DNA of 64,000 nucleotides, from NCBI RefSeq assembly GCF_008704795.1, contig NZ_CP023690.1, forward strand, positions 9,682,501-9,746,500, read 5' to 3'. A program made the position numbers and the translations under genes. The notes under the pieces were generated by a model, which was given only the letters and a program-made list of their open reading frames with translations, did not search any database and was not told the DNA's origin. Shown one piece after another: positions 27,159-34,495 of the stretch. Position 1 is the first letter of the stretch, and each line of letters opens with the position of its first letter. The DNA is from Streptomyces spectabilis (GTDB lineage Bacteria > Actinomycetota > Actinomycetes > Streptomycetales > Streptomycetaceae).

Positions 27159-27504
27159 GTGACTCCCCCTGTTCTCGGGTTGGTCGCGAAACGAGAAGTG
27201 TCTGCGGACGCGGCAGCACTCACGCTGCGGGCGGTCCGGCAGCCGGGGTGAGCGTGGCAGGTGTGGCCTTGGATGAGAAGGCTGAGTGAAGACGATGAGG
27301 AAAATGTGAGGCTGGTGGCCGGTTCGCGGGCCTTGCGGCCTCCCCTCCCTCATAGGGGTGAACTAGGCCCGTGCCCCGACATCCAGACGCGAGTCGAAGG
27401 TGTAATCGAAACGGCTCCTCGTCGTCGGTGCCCTCTGGAAGGCTCGGTACCCGGGGCAGCCGCTGACCGTGCGCATGCGGATATCCGACCAAGGAGCATT
27501 CCCC
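27159..27504. other. 346-bp divergent intergenic region
   Basis: Promoter region shared by the leftward secreted beta-repeat protein and the rightward neprosin-family gene. It includes an AT-richer stretch (27290-27420). No operator or promoter pair is clear enough to name. Confidence 0.4.
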
Positions 27505-28734
27505 ATGACTGCTGAAATCTCCCCGCAGCCCTTGGACGCCTTTCTCAGGTCCGTCGCCTCGACCACGTACGAGGAAGCACGCCGACTGCCTGGCGCCGCC
27601 GTCGCGAGTGCACAGGACTTCGACGAGATGCAGGCGTACGTCCTGGATCTCTACCAGGGCGTCGACACCGTCGAGAGCTACGTCGAAACCGACGGCCAAG
27701 TCGTCGACTGCATCCCCGAGGACGCGCACCCCGCCGCGCGCCGCTGGGGAGGCCTCGCCGTCGCTCCCGACCAAGGCCCCCCTCAACCACCCGGCCCCGA
27801 CCAGCCGATGACACAGGACCCGAGGTCGCGGGAAGCCGTGAGCCCACCGCCGCAGTCGGCCGTACGGAGCGCCCCCGCCGGTACCACGCCGCTGTACCGC
27901 ACCACCCTCTCGGGGCTGTGCCGGTTCCCGAACCTCGCGGCCTCCTCGGCGAAGCAGAGGCCCCCCGCCGACGCCGAGGCAACGGCAGCCGCGCTCGGCA
28001 AGCGATACGCGACCGGCGAGCAGAACATCACCTGCCTGGGCGGAGCAAGCCGCATCAACGTGTGGAACCCGTTCGCCGCGGCGTCGAACCAGTCGACCTT
28101 CAGCCAGCAGTGGTACTACGCCGGACTGGAAGGACCCGTCCTGCAGACCGTGGAATGCGGCTGGCACGTCGACATCGAGATGTACGGCAACGCCACGCCC
28201 CACTTCTTCGTCTTCTCCACCCGGCGGAACTACGAAGCCGGACACTCCTTCTACAACGACAAAGGCCAGGCGTTCCAGCCGGTCTCCAACCCCTACGTCC
28301 GTCCGGGCGCCCCGCTGGCGGTGTCGCAGAGCGGCGGCACGCAGGTCGAGCACAAGATGGGCTTCTACTTCACCAACAACGCGTGGTGGCTCTACTTCGA
28401 CGACCACGCGATCGGCTGCTACCCGGCGGCATGGTTCGACAACGGGCCGATGGCCACCAACGCCGCCCGCGCCAAGTTCGGCGGCGAGGTCGGAACCCTG
28501 ATCACCCAGTGGCCCCCGATGGGCTCCGGACAACGCGCGTCGGCGGGCTTCGGGCAGGCGGCGTACCAGCGCGTCGCGTGGGTGTACCCCGTGAGCGGCG
28601 GCACGGTGCACGCGAACCTCTCGGAGGCGGGATCGGTGCACGGCCCCTGCTACTCCCTCCAGATCACCAACAACTCAGGGTCCGACTGGGGGAGCTACCT
28701 GTTCTTCGGAGGGCCGGGCGGGAACTCCTGCTGA
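27505..28734 (+). CDS. neprosin-family (DUF239) putative prolyl endopeptidase
   Basis: This 409-residue protein carries a C-terminal neprosin/DUF239 domain (about residues 180-409). Neprosin is a glutamic peptidase with two catalytic Glu. The corresponding motifs are visible here: Glu217 in TVECGWHVDIEMYGN (plant IExGWQVxPxLYGD) and Glu328 in FGGEVGTLITQW, followed by MGSGQRASAGFGQAAY (plant WGGEV ... MGSGxFPxEGFGKASY). The N-terminal 180 residues are acidic then Pro-rich and may be a propeptide. ATG 27505 has AAGGAG 8 bp upstream, and no signal peptide follows. A strong terminator ends the gene. Confidence 0.85.
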   Translation: MTAEISPQPLDAFLRSVASTTYEEARRLPGAAVASAQDFDEMQAYVLDLYQGVDTVESYVETDGQVVDCIPEDAHPAARRWGGLAVAPDQGPPQPPGPDQPMTQDPRSREAVSPPPQSAVRSAPAGTTPLYRTTLSGLCRFPNLAASSAKQRPPADAEATAAALGKRYATGEQNITCLGGASRINVWNPFAAASNQSTFSQQWYYAGLEGPVLQTVECGWHVDIEMYGNATPHFFVFSTRRNYEAGHSFYNDKGQAFQPVSNPYVRPGAPLAVSQSGGTQVEHKMGFYFTNNAWWLYFDDHAIGCYPAAWFDNGPMATNAARAKFGGEVGTLITQWPPMGSGQRASAGFGQAAYQRVAWVYPVSGGTVHANLSEAGSVHGPCYSLQITNNSGSDWGSYLFFGGPGGNSC

Positions 28735-28788
28735 ATCCCGCTGCCGCATGAGGGGCGAGGAAGGTGCCCTGGGGTGCGGCCAGTCGGC

Positions 28789-28823
28789 GCGGAGCCCCGG
28801 CCCGTCATGGGCCGGGGCTCCGC
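28789..28823. terminator. intrinsic terminator-type hairpin after the neprosin-family gene
   Basis: Perfect stem of 15 bp (core GGAGCCCCGGCCC at 28791-28803 with 28809-28821) around the loop GTCAT, 55 bp after the stop codon. No T-tract. Confidence 0.85.
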
Positions 28824-29050
28824 CGCGTGCGTGAACACCCCGCTGGTTGCGTGGTATGGCAAGCCGGGCTTCTGCATTCCCCCATCTCACCGAGGTTCGC
28901 CAATTCGCTAGGGTCCGCCACCCCTCGACCGTAAGTGGCGATCATGTCTTTGGCATAAGAATGTTCGCCGGGCGAGCTGTCGCCCCCTCCCGACATCTGA
29001 AGGGGTATGAGCGCACGGCAGTGCGCTGAACTGCGATGTTGAACAGTTTG

Positions 29051-29188
29051 ATGAGCGATGCCTGGCCCGAGTACGTCGCGGGAGTCCTGGCCCTGGCCAC
29101 CGGAGCGGCAGCCAGTGCCCTGGTCAACGCCTGGCGCCGACGCAGGCCGGGGCCGGACGAGGACCTCACGCCAGGAAATCGTGAATAG
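29051..29188 (+). CDS. possible 45-residue single-span membrane protein
   Basis: This short ORF encodes an acidic start (MSDAWPEY), one hydrophobic helix of about 20 residues (VAGVLALATGAAASALVNAW), then RRRRPGPDEDL. This is a typical small one-pass membrane protein with a positive-inside anchor. It lies 42 bp upstream of the TTA-containing gene on the same strand. The ribosome site is weak (GAACAG), and a TTG one codon earlier is an alternative start. The 228 bp before it, after the terminator, hold no gene and are AT-richer than the surroundings. Confidence 0.4.
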   Translation: MSDAWPEYVAGVLALATGAAASALVNAWRRRRPGPDEDLTPGNRE

Positions 29189-29230
29189 CCACACCACGCC
29201 CCCTATGGCGAAAGGAAAGGATGAGAAGAC

Positions 29231-30253
29231 ATGCCGGAACCAAGCAGTGTCGTCTTAAGGACGACGAAAAACGTCATCAGTAAGACGACACTTCCGCGAT
29301 ACCCCGATGCCGAAATCAACCGCGGTGATGCCTGGCGTCATCTGCACACGCCCCAATCACCCGGCGCGCACGCCTGGCTGGGGGAGATGGCTCAGATCAC
29401 GAGCGCGCTACCGCACACGGGGGCACTGGCCGATATCGCCGCCAAGTACGACCGGATCACCGAGTTGGTCGAACGAGACGCCGCGGACCACGTCACCGAG
29501 ACCGATCTGCTCGCCGCCCTGCTGCTCACACGCCTGCTGCGCGACAAGCTTCTGACGGACGAGTCACGGCTGATCGCCGCTGCCCGCCACCAGAACGTCA
29601 TCTGGTCCCGGATCGCGACGGCACTGGAACTGCGCACCCGCCAGGCGGCCGAGCGCCGCTACCTGCAACTGCGCCGCGATCAGGATGACATCGTCGGCCA
29701 CCCGCTGACGCAGAGCGAGCGCGTCGAAGCCGTCCGGACCCATCGCGACCGCCACGCCGAGCAGCGCTGGGCGGTCGCGCACCGCAGCGAAATCACCGCC
29801 CTAGCCCGGCGCTTCGCGGCAGTTCCCCACCTTCAGCAGCGTGCCGACCGGTGCCCCAGGGCCACCCGCGCCAACGCCGTCGCGGCCCTGCACGCCCACC
29901 GCTCCGGCGAGCCCGACCCGGCCCCGCTCCGCTCTGCCTGGCCCGCCCGGCTCGCCGAGGCGGTGCGGGCCGAGGCCGCCCACCGCGCGGCCCAGCAGCG
30001 GCATCTGCCCCGCATCGAGGACCTGCAGGACCCCGAGCGTTCCGCGCCGCCCGACCCCGACCGGCTGACCGCCGCTCAACAGGACCACCTCATCCACGAG
30101 ATGTTCGGCCTGATCGGCTACGCCGTCGACAGCGACAGCGTCGACCTGGACGACCATCCGGAACTGGTCACCGCGATCCGTGCGCTGTACGCCGAGGCGG
30201 GCTCCCACGCCCCCCGTGCCCCCGAGGACTACGCGCCTCGGCCGCACAGGTGA
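29231..30253 (+). CDS. HTH-like protein of the 'HSP18 transcriptional regulator / type III effector' annotation family, TTA-containing
   Basis: This is a 340-residue mostly helical protein. The segment IWSRIATALELRTRQAAERR, then YLQLRRDQ (about residues 117-145), matches a Streptomyces family annotated inconsistently as HSP18 regulator or type III effector protein; the 'effector' label has no support here. The RxRQAAERRY element looks like a DNA-recognition helix. Codon 9 is TTA, making it a bldA-dependence candidate, and a perfect 12-bp inverted repeat overlaps codons 6-21. ATG 29231 is preceded by AGGATGAGAAG. The first 20 residues are lower in GC than the rest, so the exact start is less certain. 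Confidence 0.65.
   Translation: MPEPSSVVLRTTKNVISKTTLPRYPDAEINRGDAWRHLHTPQSPGAHAWLGEMAQITSALPHTGALADIAAKYDRITELVERDAADHVTETDLLAALLLTRLLRDKLLTDESRLIAAARHQNVIWSRIATALELRTRQAAERRYLQLRRDQDDIVGHPLTQSERVEAVRTHRDRHAEQRWAVAHRSEITALARRFAAVPHLQQRADRCPRATRANAVAALHAHRSGEPDPAPLRSAWPARLAEAVRAEAAHRAAQQRHLPRIEDLQDPERSAPPDPDRLTAAQQDHLIHEMFGLIGYAVDSDSVDLDDHPELVTAIRALYAEAGSHAPRAPEDYAPRPHR
29246..29292 (+). promoter_or_regulatory. nested inverted repeat overlapping the start and TTA codon of the HTH-like gene
   Basis: AGTGTCGTCTTA (29246-29257) and TAAGACGACACT (29281-29292) are perfect 12-bp arms. The TTA codon forms the last three bases of the left arm. An inner GACG-AAAAA-CGTC stem (29263-29275) and an alternative GTCGTC-TTAAG-GACGAC stem (29249-29265) mean several mutually exclusive RNA folds are possible. 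Confidence 0.6.
29255..29257 (+). promoter_or_regulatory. TTA (bldA-dependent) leucine codon 9 of the HTH-like gene
   Basis: Reading from ATG 29231, codon 9 is TTA. Its position so near the start is typical of regulatory TTA codons, where stalling affects the whole product. Confidence 0.7.
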
Positions 30254-30433
30254 GCTGAGGCCAGGCCGCTCCCGGCGGCGCTTCTGATGCTGGCATGACA
30301 TGCCTGTGACCCACCGTCTCGTACCCGGTCCGGTGCGACCGCCGGTGCCTCACATGGGACCAGGCCCTCTTGCCGCGGCCCGGCCGGGCTTCCACACTGC
30401 GGGGCACGGGACCGGGGAGTGGGGGGGGCTCTG

Positions 30434-31120
30434 ATGGCAGCGCGACGGCGTCGGCGGTTGCGGAAGCGGACGCGCAGGCAGGTGCAGGGCTGGGGCAGCG
30501 TGGCGGCGCTGGCCGCTGGCCTGTGGGTGGCGGGGAACTGGGCGGCGGTGTGGCCCGTCCTGGCGGTCGTGTGCGCCCTGTCCGTGGTGGGCGGGGCGGG
30601 CTGGGGCCTGTGGCGTGCGCACCGGCGCGCGGTCGGCGAGGACCGGCACTGGCGAGCCCAGGAGGAGGCGCGGGCGCGCGAGCTGTCGATGACGGAAGTG
30701 GACGCGCTCTCCTGGCAGGAATTCGAGCGGTACGTCGCTGATCTGTGCCGAAGGGACGGCTGCACGAAGGTCGTCGTGAGCGGCAAGAGCGGCGACCTGG
30801 GCGCGGATGTCGTCGGCTGTCTCTCCGATGGCCGCAAGCTCGTCGTCCAGTGCAAGAAGTACGCGCCCCATCGCAGCGTGTCCTCGCAGGACATGCAGAA
30901 GTTCGTCGGCACCGCCCGCCTGGAACACGGTGCGGACGTCGCCCTGTTCGTCACCACCTGCCGTACGTTCACCAAGGCCGCCCTTGGCCTTGCGGTGCGT
31001 CAGGACATCGTGGCTCTGCACCGCGACCTGTTGGGCGCCTGGGTCAGGGGCGCGCATCTGGAGACGCTGATCCCGCTGAGCGGAAGCGGCGGCGGGGCTA
31101 CGCGACCCCGGCCCGTCTGA
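30434..31120 (+). CDS. membrane-anchored Mrr-type restriction endonuclease-like protein
   Basis: This 228-residue protein has a very basic N-terminus (RRRRRLRKRTRR), two hydrophobic segments (about residues 20-38 and 42-60), then a restriction-endonuclease fold of the Mrr_cat type. The catalytic elements are Asp in GDLGADVVG and the QxK strand VVQCKKYAP, preceded by the Glu-containing SWQEFERYVADLCRR helix. Mrr-type nucleases cleave modified or foreign DNA. ATG 30434 follows a G-rich site, with a GTG at 30419 as an alternative. No methylase neighbours it, which fits a type IV-like or housekeeping role. Moderate certainty on function. Confidence 0.82.
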   Translation: MAARRRRRLRKRTRRQVQGWGSVAALAAGLWVAGNWAAVWPVLAVVCALSVVGGAGWGLWRAHRRAVGEDRHWRAQEEARARELSMTEVDALSWQEFERYVADLCRRDGCTKVVVSGKSGDLGADVVGCLSDGRKLVVQCKKYAPHRSVSSQDMQKFVGTARLEHGADVALFVTTCRTFTKAALGLAVRQDIVALHRDLLGAWVRGAHLETLIPLSGSGGGATRPRPV

Positions 31121-31263
31121 GTCGGCCCCGCCTGCGGCAGGCACGGCCCCGTGGCAGCCGCTGCGCGAGAAGGCTCCGGGCGTGGTCGGCGAGGGCGACA
31201 GCGAGCCCTTCTACAACCAGAGCGGTGGCCTCCTGCGTCTGTTGTTCGGGTGCCTTCTCACCT

Positions 31264-31291
31264 GCGGCAGGGCATGAAACGGCCCTGCCGC
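31264..31291. terminator. 10-bp hairpin between the nuclease and hydrolase genes
   Basis: GCGGCAGGGC (31264-31273) pairs perfectly with GCCCTGCCGC (31282-31291) around an 8-nt loop, 144 bp after the nuclease stop and 70 bp before the next start. It could be a terminator or leader structure. Confidence 0.45.
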
Positions 31292-31360
31292 GCGAGGGCG
31301 CGCCGTGTCGTCATCGCTCGCCCGGGCAGCCGTGCTGCCGTCCGCACCAAGGAGACGTTC

Positions 31361-32275
31361 GTGCCCGAGATCCCCCGCACCCCCGTCGGCCTGCTGCGGC
31401 CCGATGGCGCCCGCCTGGCCCTGTACCCGCACGGGCCGCGCGACCCCGACTTGGTGCTCGTCCTGGCGCACGGCTGGCAGGCGACCTCTGCCATCTGGGA
31501 CAAGACCGTGGAACAACTGTCCCGGCCCAGGACCCTCGTAGTGCGCTACGACCAGCGCGGACACGGCAACTCCACCACCGGCACCGCCCGCCCGGCGATG
31601 TCCCTGCTGGCCGACGACCTCCACGCCGTCATCGCCGCCACCGCGCCCGGGGACGTACCGGTCGTCCTCGTCGGACACTCCATGGGCGGCGCGGCCGTCC
31701 TCGAACTGGCCGCTGCCCGGCCCCGGCTCTTCGGGGACAAGGTCACCGGGGCCTTGCTCGTGGCGACCAGCGGCGGCGGTCTCGACCTCGCGGCCGCCGG
31801 GTATCCGCTCCCGACGCGGTTGGTCGGCCTGATGCGGCACGTCATGGCCAGCGTGTGCGTGTACGCGCCCGGCGTGGCGCTCCGCCTGCACAACCTCTGG
31901 CAGCCGCGGCTGAGCACGCAGCCGCCCATGGACGTGGCCGGCCGGTGGTTCAAAGCGCTGATGCGCCACGACGTCACCGAGTTGGACGCCCTGCGGCGCA
32001 TCCCCGTACACGTCCTCGTCGGGGAGGACGATCCCACCGTTCCGCCCGTCCACTCGCACCGCCTGGCCGCGCAACTGCCCGCGGCCCGGCTCCACGTCGT
32101 ACCGCGCGGCTGCCATCGGCTGCCCACACGGCACTCGTCATCCGTTGTCTCCGTGGTCGAGCTGACCTGCGAGGAAGCCCTTCAGCACGGGGGCGGCGGC
32201 TCGCCGCGCGCGGCCGAGCCCGACGGGACCGGGACCGGTGCGGGGCCGACGGCGGTGCACACGCCACTCGCGTGA
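31361..32275 (+). CDS. alpha/beta hydrolase
   Basis: This 304-residue hydrolase has the oxyanion loop VLVLAHGWQATSAIWD, the nucleophile Ser in LVGHSMGGAAVLEL (about residue 108), an acid in LVGEDDPTVPP and the His in VPRGCHRLPT. GTG 31361 has AAGGAG at 31349-31354; the upstream in-frame extension lacks coding character. The last 40 residues are a Gly/Pro/Thr-rich tail beyond the catalytic fold. There is no signal peptide. It is likely a lipase, esterase or thioesterase-like enzyme of unknown substrate. It converges closely (15 bp) on the ATPase gene. Confidence 0.88.
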   Translation: MPEIPRTPVGLLRPDGARLALYPHGPRDPDLVLVLAHGWQATSAIWDKTVEQLSRPRTLVVRYDQRGHGNSTTGTARPAMSLLADDLHAVIAATAPGDVPVVLVGHSMGGAAVLELAAARPRLFGDKVTGALLVATSGGGLDLAAAGYPLPTRLVGLMRHVMASVCVYAPGVALRLHNLWQPRLSTQPPMDVAGRWFKALMRHDVTELDALRRIPVHVLVGEDDPTVPPVHSHRLAAQLPAARLHVVPRGCHRLPTRHSSSVVSVVELTCEEALQHGGGGSPRAAEPDGTGTGAGPTAVHTPLA

Positions 32276-32290
32276 CCGGCCATGTCCGGG

Positions 32291-32752
32291 CTACCGCGGC
32301 TCGGTGGTCCGGGCAGGGCCGCGCTGAGCCCCCACTCGGCCGGGGCCGCCCTGCGCCGGGGGCAGATCCAGCCGGGCCCAGACGGCCTTGCGGCCCGCGG
32401 CGCGGCCCCAGCCCAGGTGCGTGGCGAACGCTTCGACGAGTTCCAGGCCGCGCCCGCTGACGTCGTAAGGGTTCGACGCGCGCCGCACCGGCAGCTGTCT
32501 GCCGGTGTCGGTGACCGTGATGACCACGGACTCGCCCCTCAGCTGAAGGCGCAGGTTGTAGGGCGTGCTGTGGCGCAGGGCGTTGCTGACCAGCTCGGTC
32601 GTGATGAGGGCGGCGGCGTCGATGACATCGGCGTGGCCGTTCCGGCCGTCGAGCCAGCGTTCCAGGACGGCGATGGTGTAGTTGCGGGCGAACGGCGCCG
32701 CGCTCGGTTCGTTGCCGAGCGGCAGCACCGCGTCGGGGGGATCGGAGCTCAT
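32291..32752 (-). CDS. ATP-binding regulatory protein (HATPase, GHKL)
   Basis: This 153-residue GHKL ATPase has the N-box TTELVSNALRHS (about residues 52-63), G1 VTVTDTGRQLPV and G2 SGRGLELVEAFA. It is of the small Streptomyces anti-sigma type often encoded beside XRE-DUF5753 regulators (WhiJ/AbaA-like loci). ATG 32752 follows GGGAGG. It is divergent from the DUF5753 regulator across a 273-bp gap with a 25-bp dyad. No DUF397 gene, the usual third member, is seen nearby. Confidence 0.87.
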   Translation of the reverse strand: MSSDPPDAVLPLGNEPSAAPFARNYTIAVLERWLDGRNGHADVIDAAALITTELVSNALRHSTPYNLRLQLRGESVVITVTDTGRQLPVRRASNPYDVSGRGLELVEAFATHLGWGRAAGRKAVWARLDLPPAQGGPGRVGAQRGPARTTEPR

Positions 32753-32929
32753 CCGCGCGGACCTCCCGGAAGGAGGGCTCCCGGCCCGGGGAGTATCGGC
32801 GGGCGATGTGAGGCGGTGGTGCGGGGGAAGAGCATGATCAACCTCAGGGTTGGCGCTGCTGTCCGTGCCGTGCGGGCCCCGTGCGGCACGCGGAGCGCGG
32901 GAGCCGTATGGGGGTAGACACAGTATCCA

Positions 32930-32954
32930 CCATGCGTGTGATGCACACGCATGG
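32930..32954. promoter_or_regulatory. 25-bp near-perfect operator-like palindrome
   Basis: CCATGCGTGTG, ATG, CACACGCATGG: perfect 11-bp arms around 3 nt, in the divergent promoter region of the ATPase and XRE-DUF5753 genes. An imperfect dyad (GGTAGACA ... TATCCACC, 32913-32931) abuts it. It is a likely binding site for the regulator. Confidence 0.65.
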
Positions 32955-33025
32955 CAATCTGGAGGCGCCAGCCGCCGCGGAACCGTGGCGGAAAACCAGC
33001 CACTGACCAGGGACGGGGAGATGCC

Positions 33026-33901
33026 GTGGCCCAGGCTCCGCGCGCGAGCCCGACGATCGCGCACCGTGTACTCGCCCGCCGTCTGCAGCGCGTACGCGTC
33101 GAACAGGCACGGCTCAGCCCCGCGCAGGCCGCCCAGCTCGTGGGCACCACCCACATGACGATCCGCCGCATCGAGAGCGCGGCCACCAGCATCAACACCG
33201 TCCAGATCGAGCAGCTGCTCCAGGCGTACGGTGTACGGGGCGACGCCCTGCGCACCCTCCTCGAACAGGCCCGTCAGGCCGCCGAACCCGGCTGGTGGCA
33301 CCATCGCTACCGCCCGGTCATGAGTGCGGCCTACCAGCACTGGATCGCGCTGGAGAGCGCCGCCTCCGCCATCCGCCTGTGGGCACCCGGGCACGTGCCG
33401 GGCCTGCTGCAGATCCCGGCCTACACCGCGGCCCTGCACCGCGCGCTGCACCCCGAGGCGCCGCCCGCGCACATCGACCTGGCCGTGGAACTCGTCCACG
33501 AGCGGCAGCAGCGCCAGCGGCAGCGCGGCGCCCGCCTGTGGACCGTCCTGTCCGCCGCCGCCCTGCACCCCGTCATCGGGGGGCCGGGCGTGCGCCGCGC
33601 CCAGCTCCAGGCACTCGAAGCGGGCCTGGCCGAGCAACGCACCGCCCTCCAGGTCATGCCCCTGGACTCCGCGCCGTACCCGCTCCTCGGGGCGCCGCCC
33701 GTACGGCATCTGCGCGTGGACGCCGACATCCCCGACCACGTCGTGGAACACCGGCCCTTCGCCACCACCATCACCGACGACGAGGCCACCGTCGCCCGCT
33801 GGCGCCAGGCCCTGAACGGCACCGCGGCCGCCGCCACCTGGCCGACCACCCTCACCCCGCACCTGCCCCCGGAGGAGGGGGCCGTCGCGCGCGTTCCCTG
33901 A
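33026..33901 (+). CDS. XRE-family regulator with DUF5753 domain
   Basis: This 291-residue regulator has an N-terminal HTH (LSPAQAAQLVGTTHMTIRRI, about residues 31-50) and a DUF5753 ligand-like domain (GWWHHRYRPVMSAAYQHWIA, then APGHVPGLLQIPAYTAAL and later DSAPYPLLGAPPVRHL). In Streptomyces such proteins (WhiJ-like) repress development or antibiotic genes together with small partner proteins. GTG 33026 has GGGGAG 5 bp upstream. Its divergent partner is a small ATPase, and the 25-bp palindrome between them is its probable operator. Confidence 0.88.
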   Translation: MAQAPRASPTIAHRVLARRLQRVRVEQARLSPAQAAQLVGTTHMTIRRIESAATSINTVQIEQLLQAYGVRGDALRTLLEQARQAAEPGWWHHRYRPVMSAAYQHWIALESAASAIRLWAPGHVPGLLQIPAYTAALHRALHPEAPPAHIDLAVELVHERQQRQRQRGARLWTVLSAAALHPVIGGPGVRRAQLQALEAGLAEQRTALQVMPLDSAPYPLLGAPPVRHLRVDADIPDHVVEHRPFATTITDDEATVARWRQALNGTAAAATWPTTLTPHLPPEEGAVARVP

Positions 33902-33950
33902 ACCTGGGCCAGTCACCCCGCGGGGTCAGGGGCGATCGGCGCTGCCGGGC

Positions 33951-34409
33951 TCAGCCCCAGGTCTGGCCGGCCGGTTCCTTGATGGTGTGGTTGAGGCGGT
34001 TGAAGAAGTTGGTCAGTGCGATCTCCAGGTTGATCGCGCCGATCTGCTCCTCCGTGAAGTGGGCGTTGGCCTCTTCCCAGATCGCGTCGGTGACGCCCGC
34101 CGCGCCGTCCTGTATCCGGGTGGCGGCCTCGGTCAACGCCAGGGCCGCACGCTCCGCTTCGGTGTAGAACGGCGCCTCGCGCCACGCCACCGCATTGTGC
34201 AGCCGCTCGTCGGTGTCACCGGCCTTCTTGCCCCCGGCCACACTGGCGTAGACGCACGCCGAGCAGCCGTTGATCTGGCTGGCGCGCAGGTGGACCAGTG
34301 CGAGCAGCTTCGGATCGACGCCCCCGGCGGCGATCGCCTTGTGGAGGTGCTGGACGGCGGTCCACACATCGGGGTTGTTCGTGTTCTTGTTCTTGAGGCG
34401 GTTCTCCAT
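33951..34409 (-). CDS. carboxymuconolactone decarboxylase/AhpD-like protein
   Basis: This 152-residue protein of the CMD/AhpD fold carries the CxxC redox pair Cys49/Cys52 in GCSACVYAS and the conserved helix MALVHLRASQINGCS-like start (LLALVHLRASQING). The His usually three residues after the CxxC is replaced (VYAS). It likely acts as a peroxide or lipid-hydroperoxide-related reductase. ATG 34409 has AAGGAG upstream. It diverges from the SigJ-type sigma factor gene, an arrangement known for ECF41 sigma factors, whose best targets are adjacent genes of this very family. Confidence 0.9.
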   Translation of the reverse strand: MENRLKNKNTNNPDVWTAVQHLHKAIAAGGVDPKLLALVHLRASQINGCSACVYASVAGGKKAGDTDERLHNAVAWREAPFYTEAERAALALTEAATRIQDGAAGVTDAIWEEANAHFTEEQIGAINLEIALTNFFNRLNHTIKEPAGQTWG

Positions 34410-34454
34410 GGGAGAGTGCTCTCCTTCATCGGGTTACGTTGCGGGGCGGTTGCC

Positions 34455-34470
34455 CGTCATCCCTATGACG
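34455..34470. promoter_or_regulatory. dyad CGTCAT-CCCT-ATGACG between the AhpD-like and sigJ genes
   Basis: The repeat is centred in the 86-bp divergent region. CGTC on both strands resembles the -10 core of ECF-type promoters, so the two divergent genes may be read by the same sigma factor. The TGTCACA -35 element expected for ECF41 is not evident. Confidence 0.4.
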
Positions 34471-34495
34471 GAGCAGCTCTCACGGAGGTAACACG

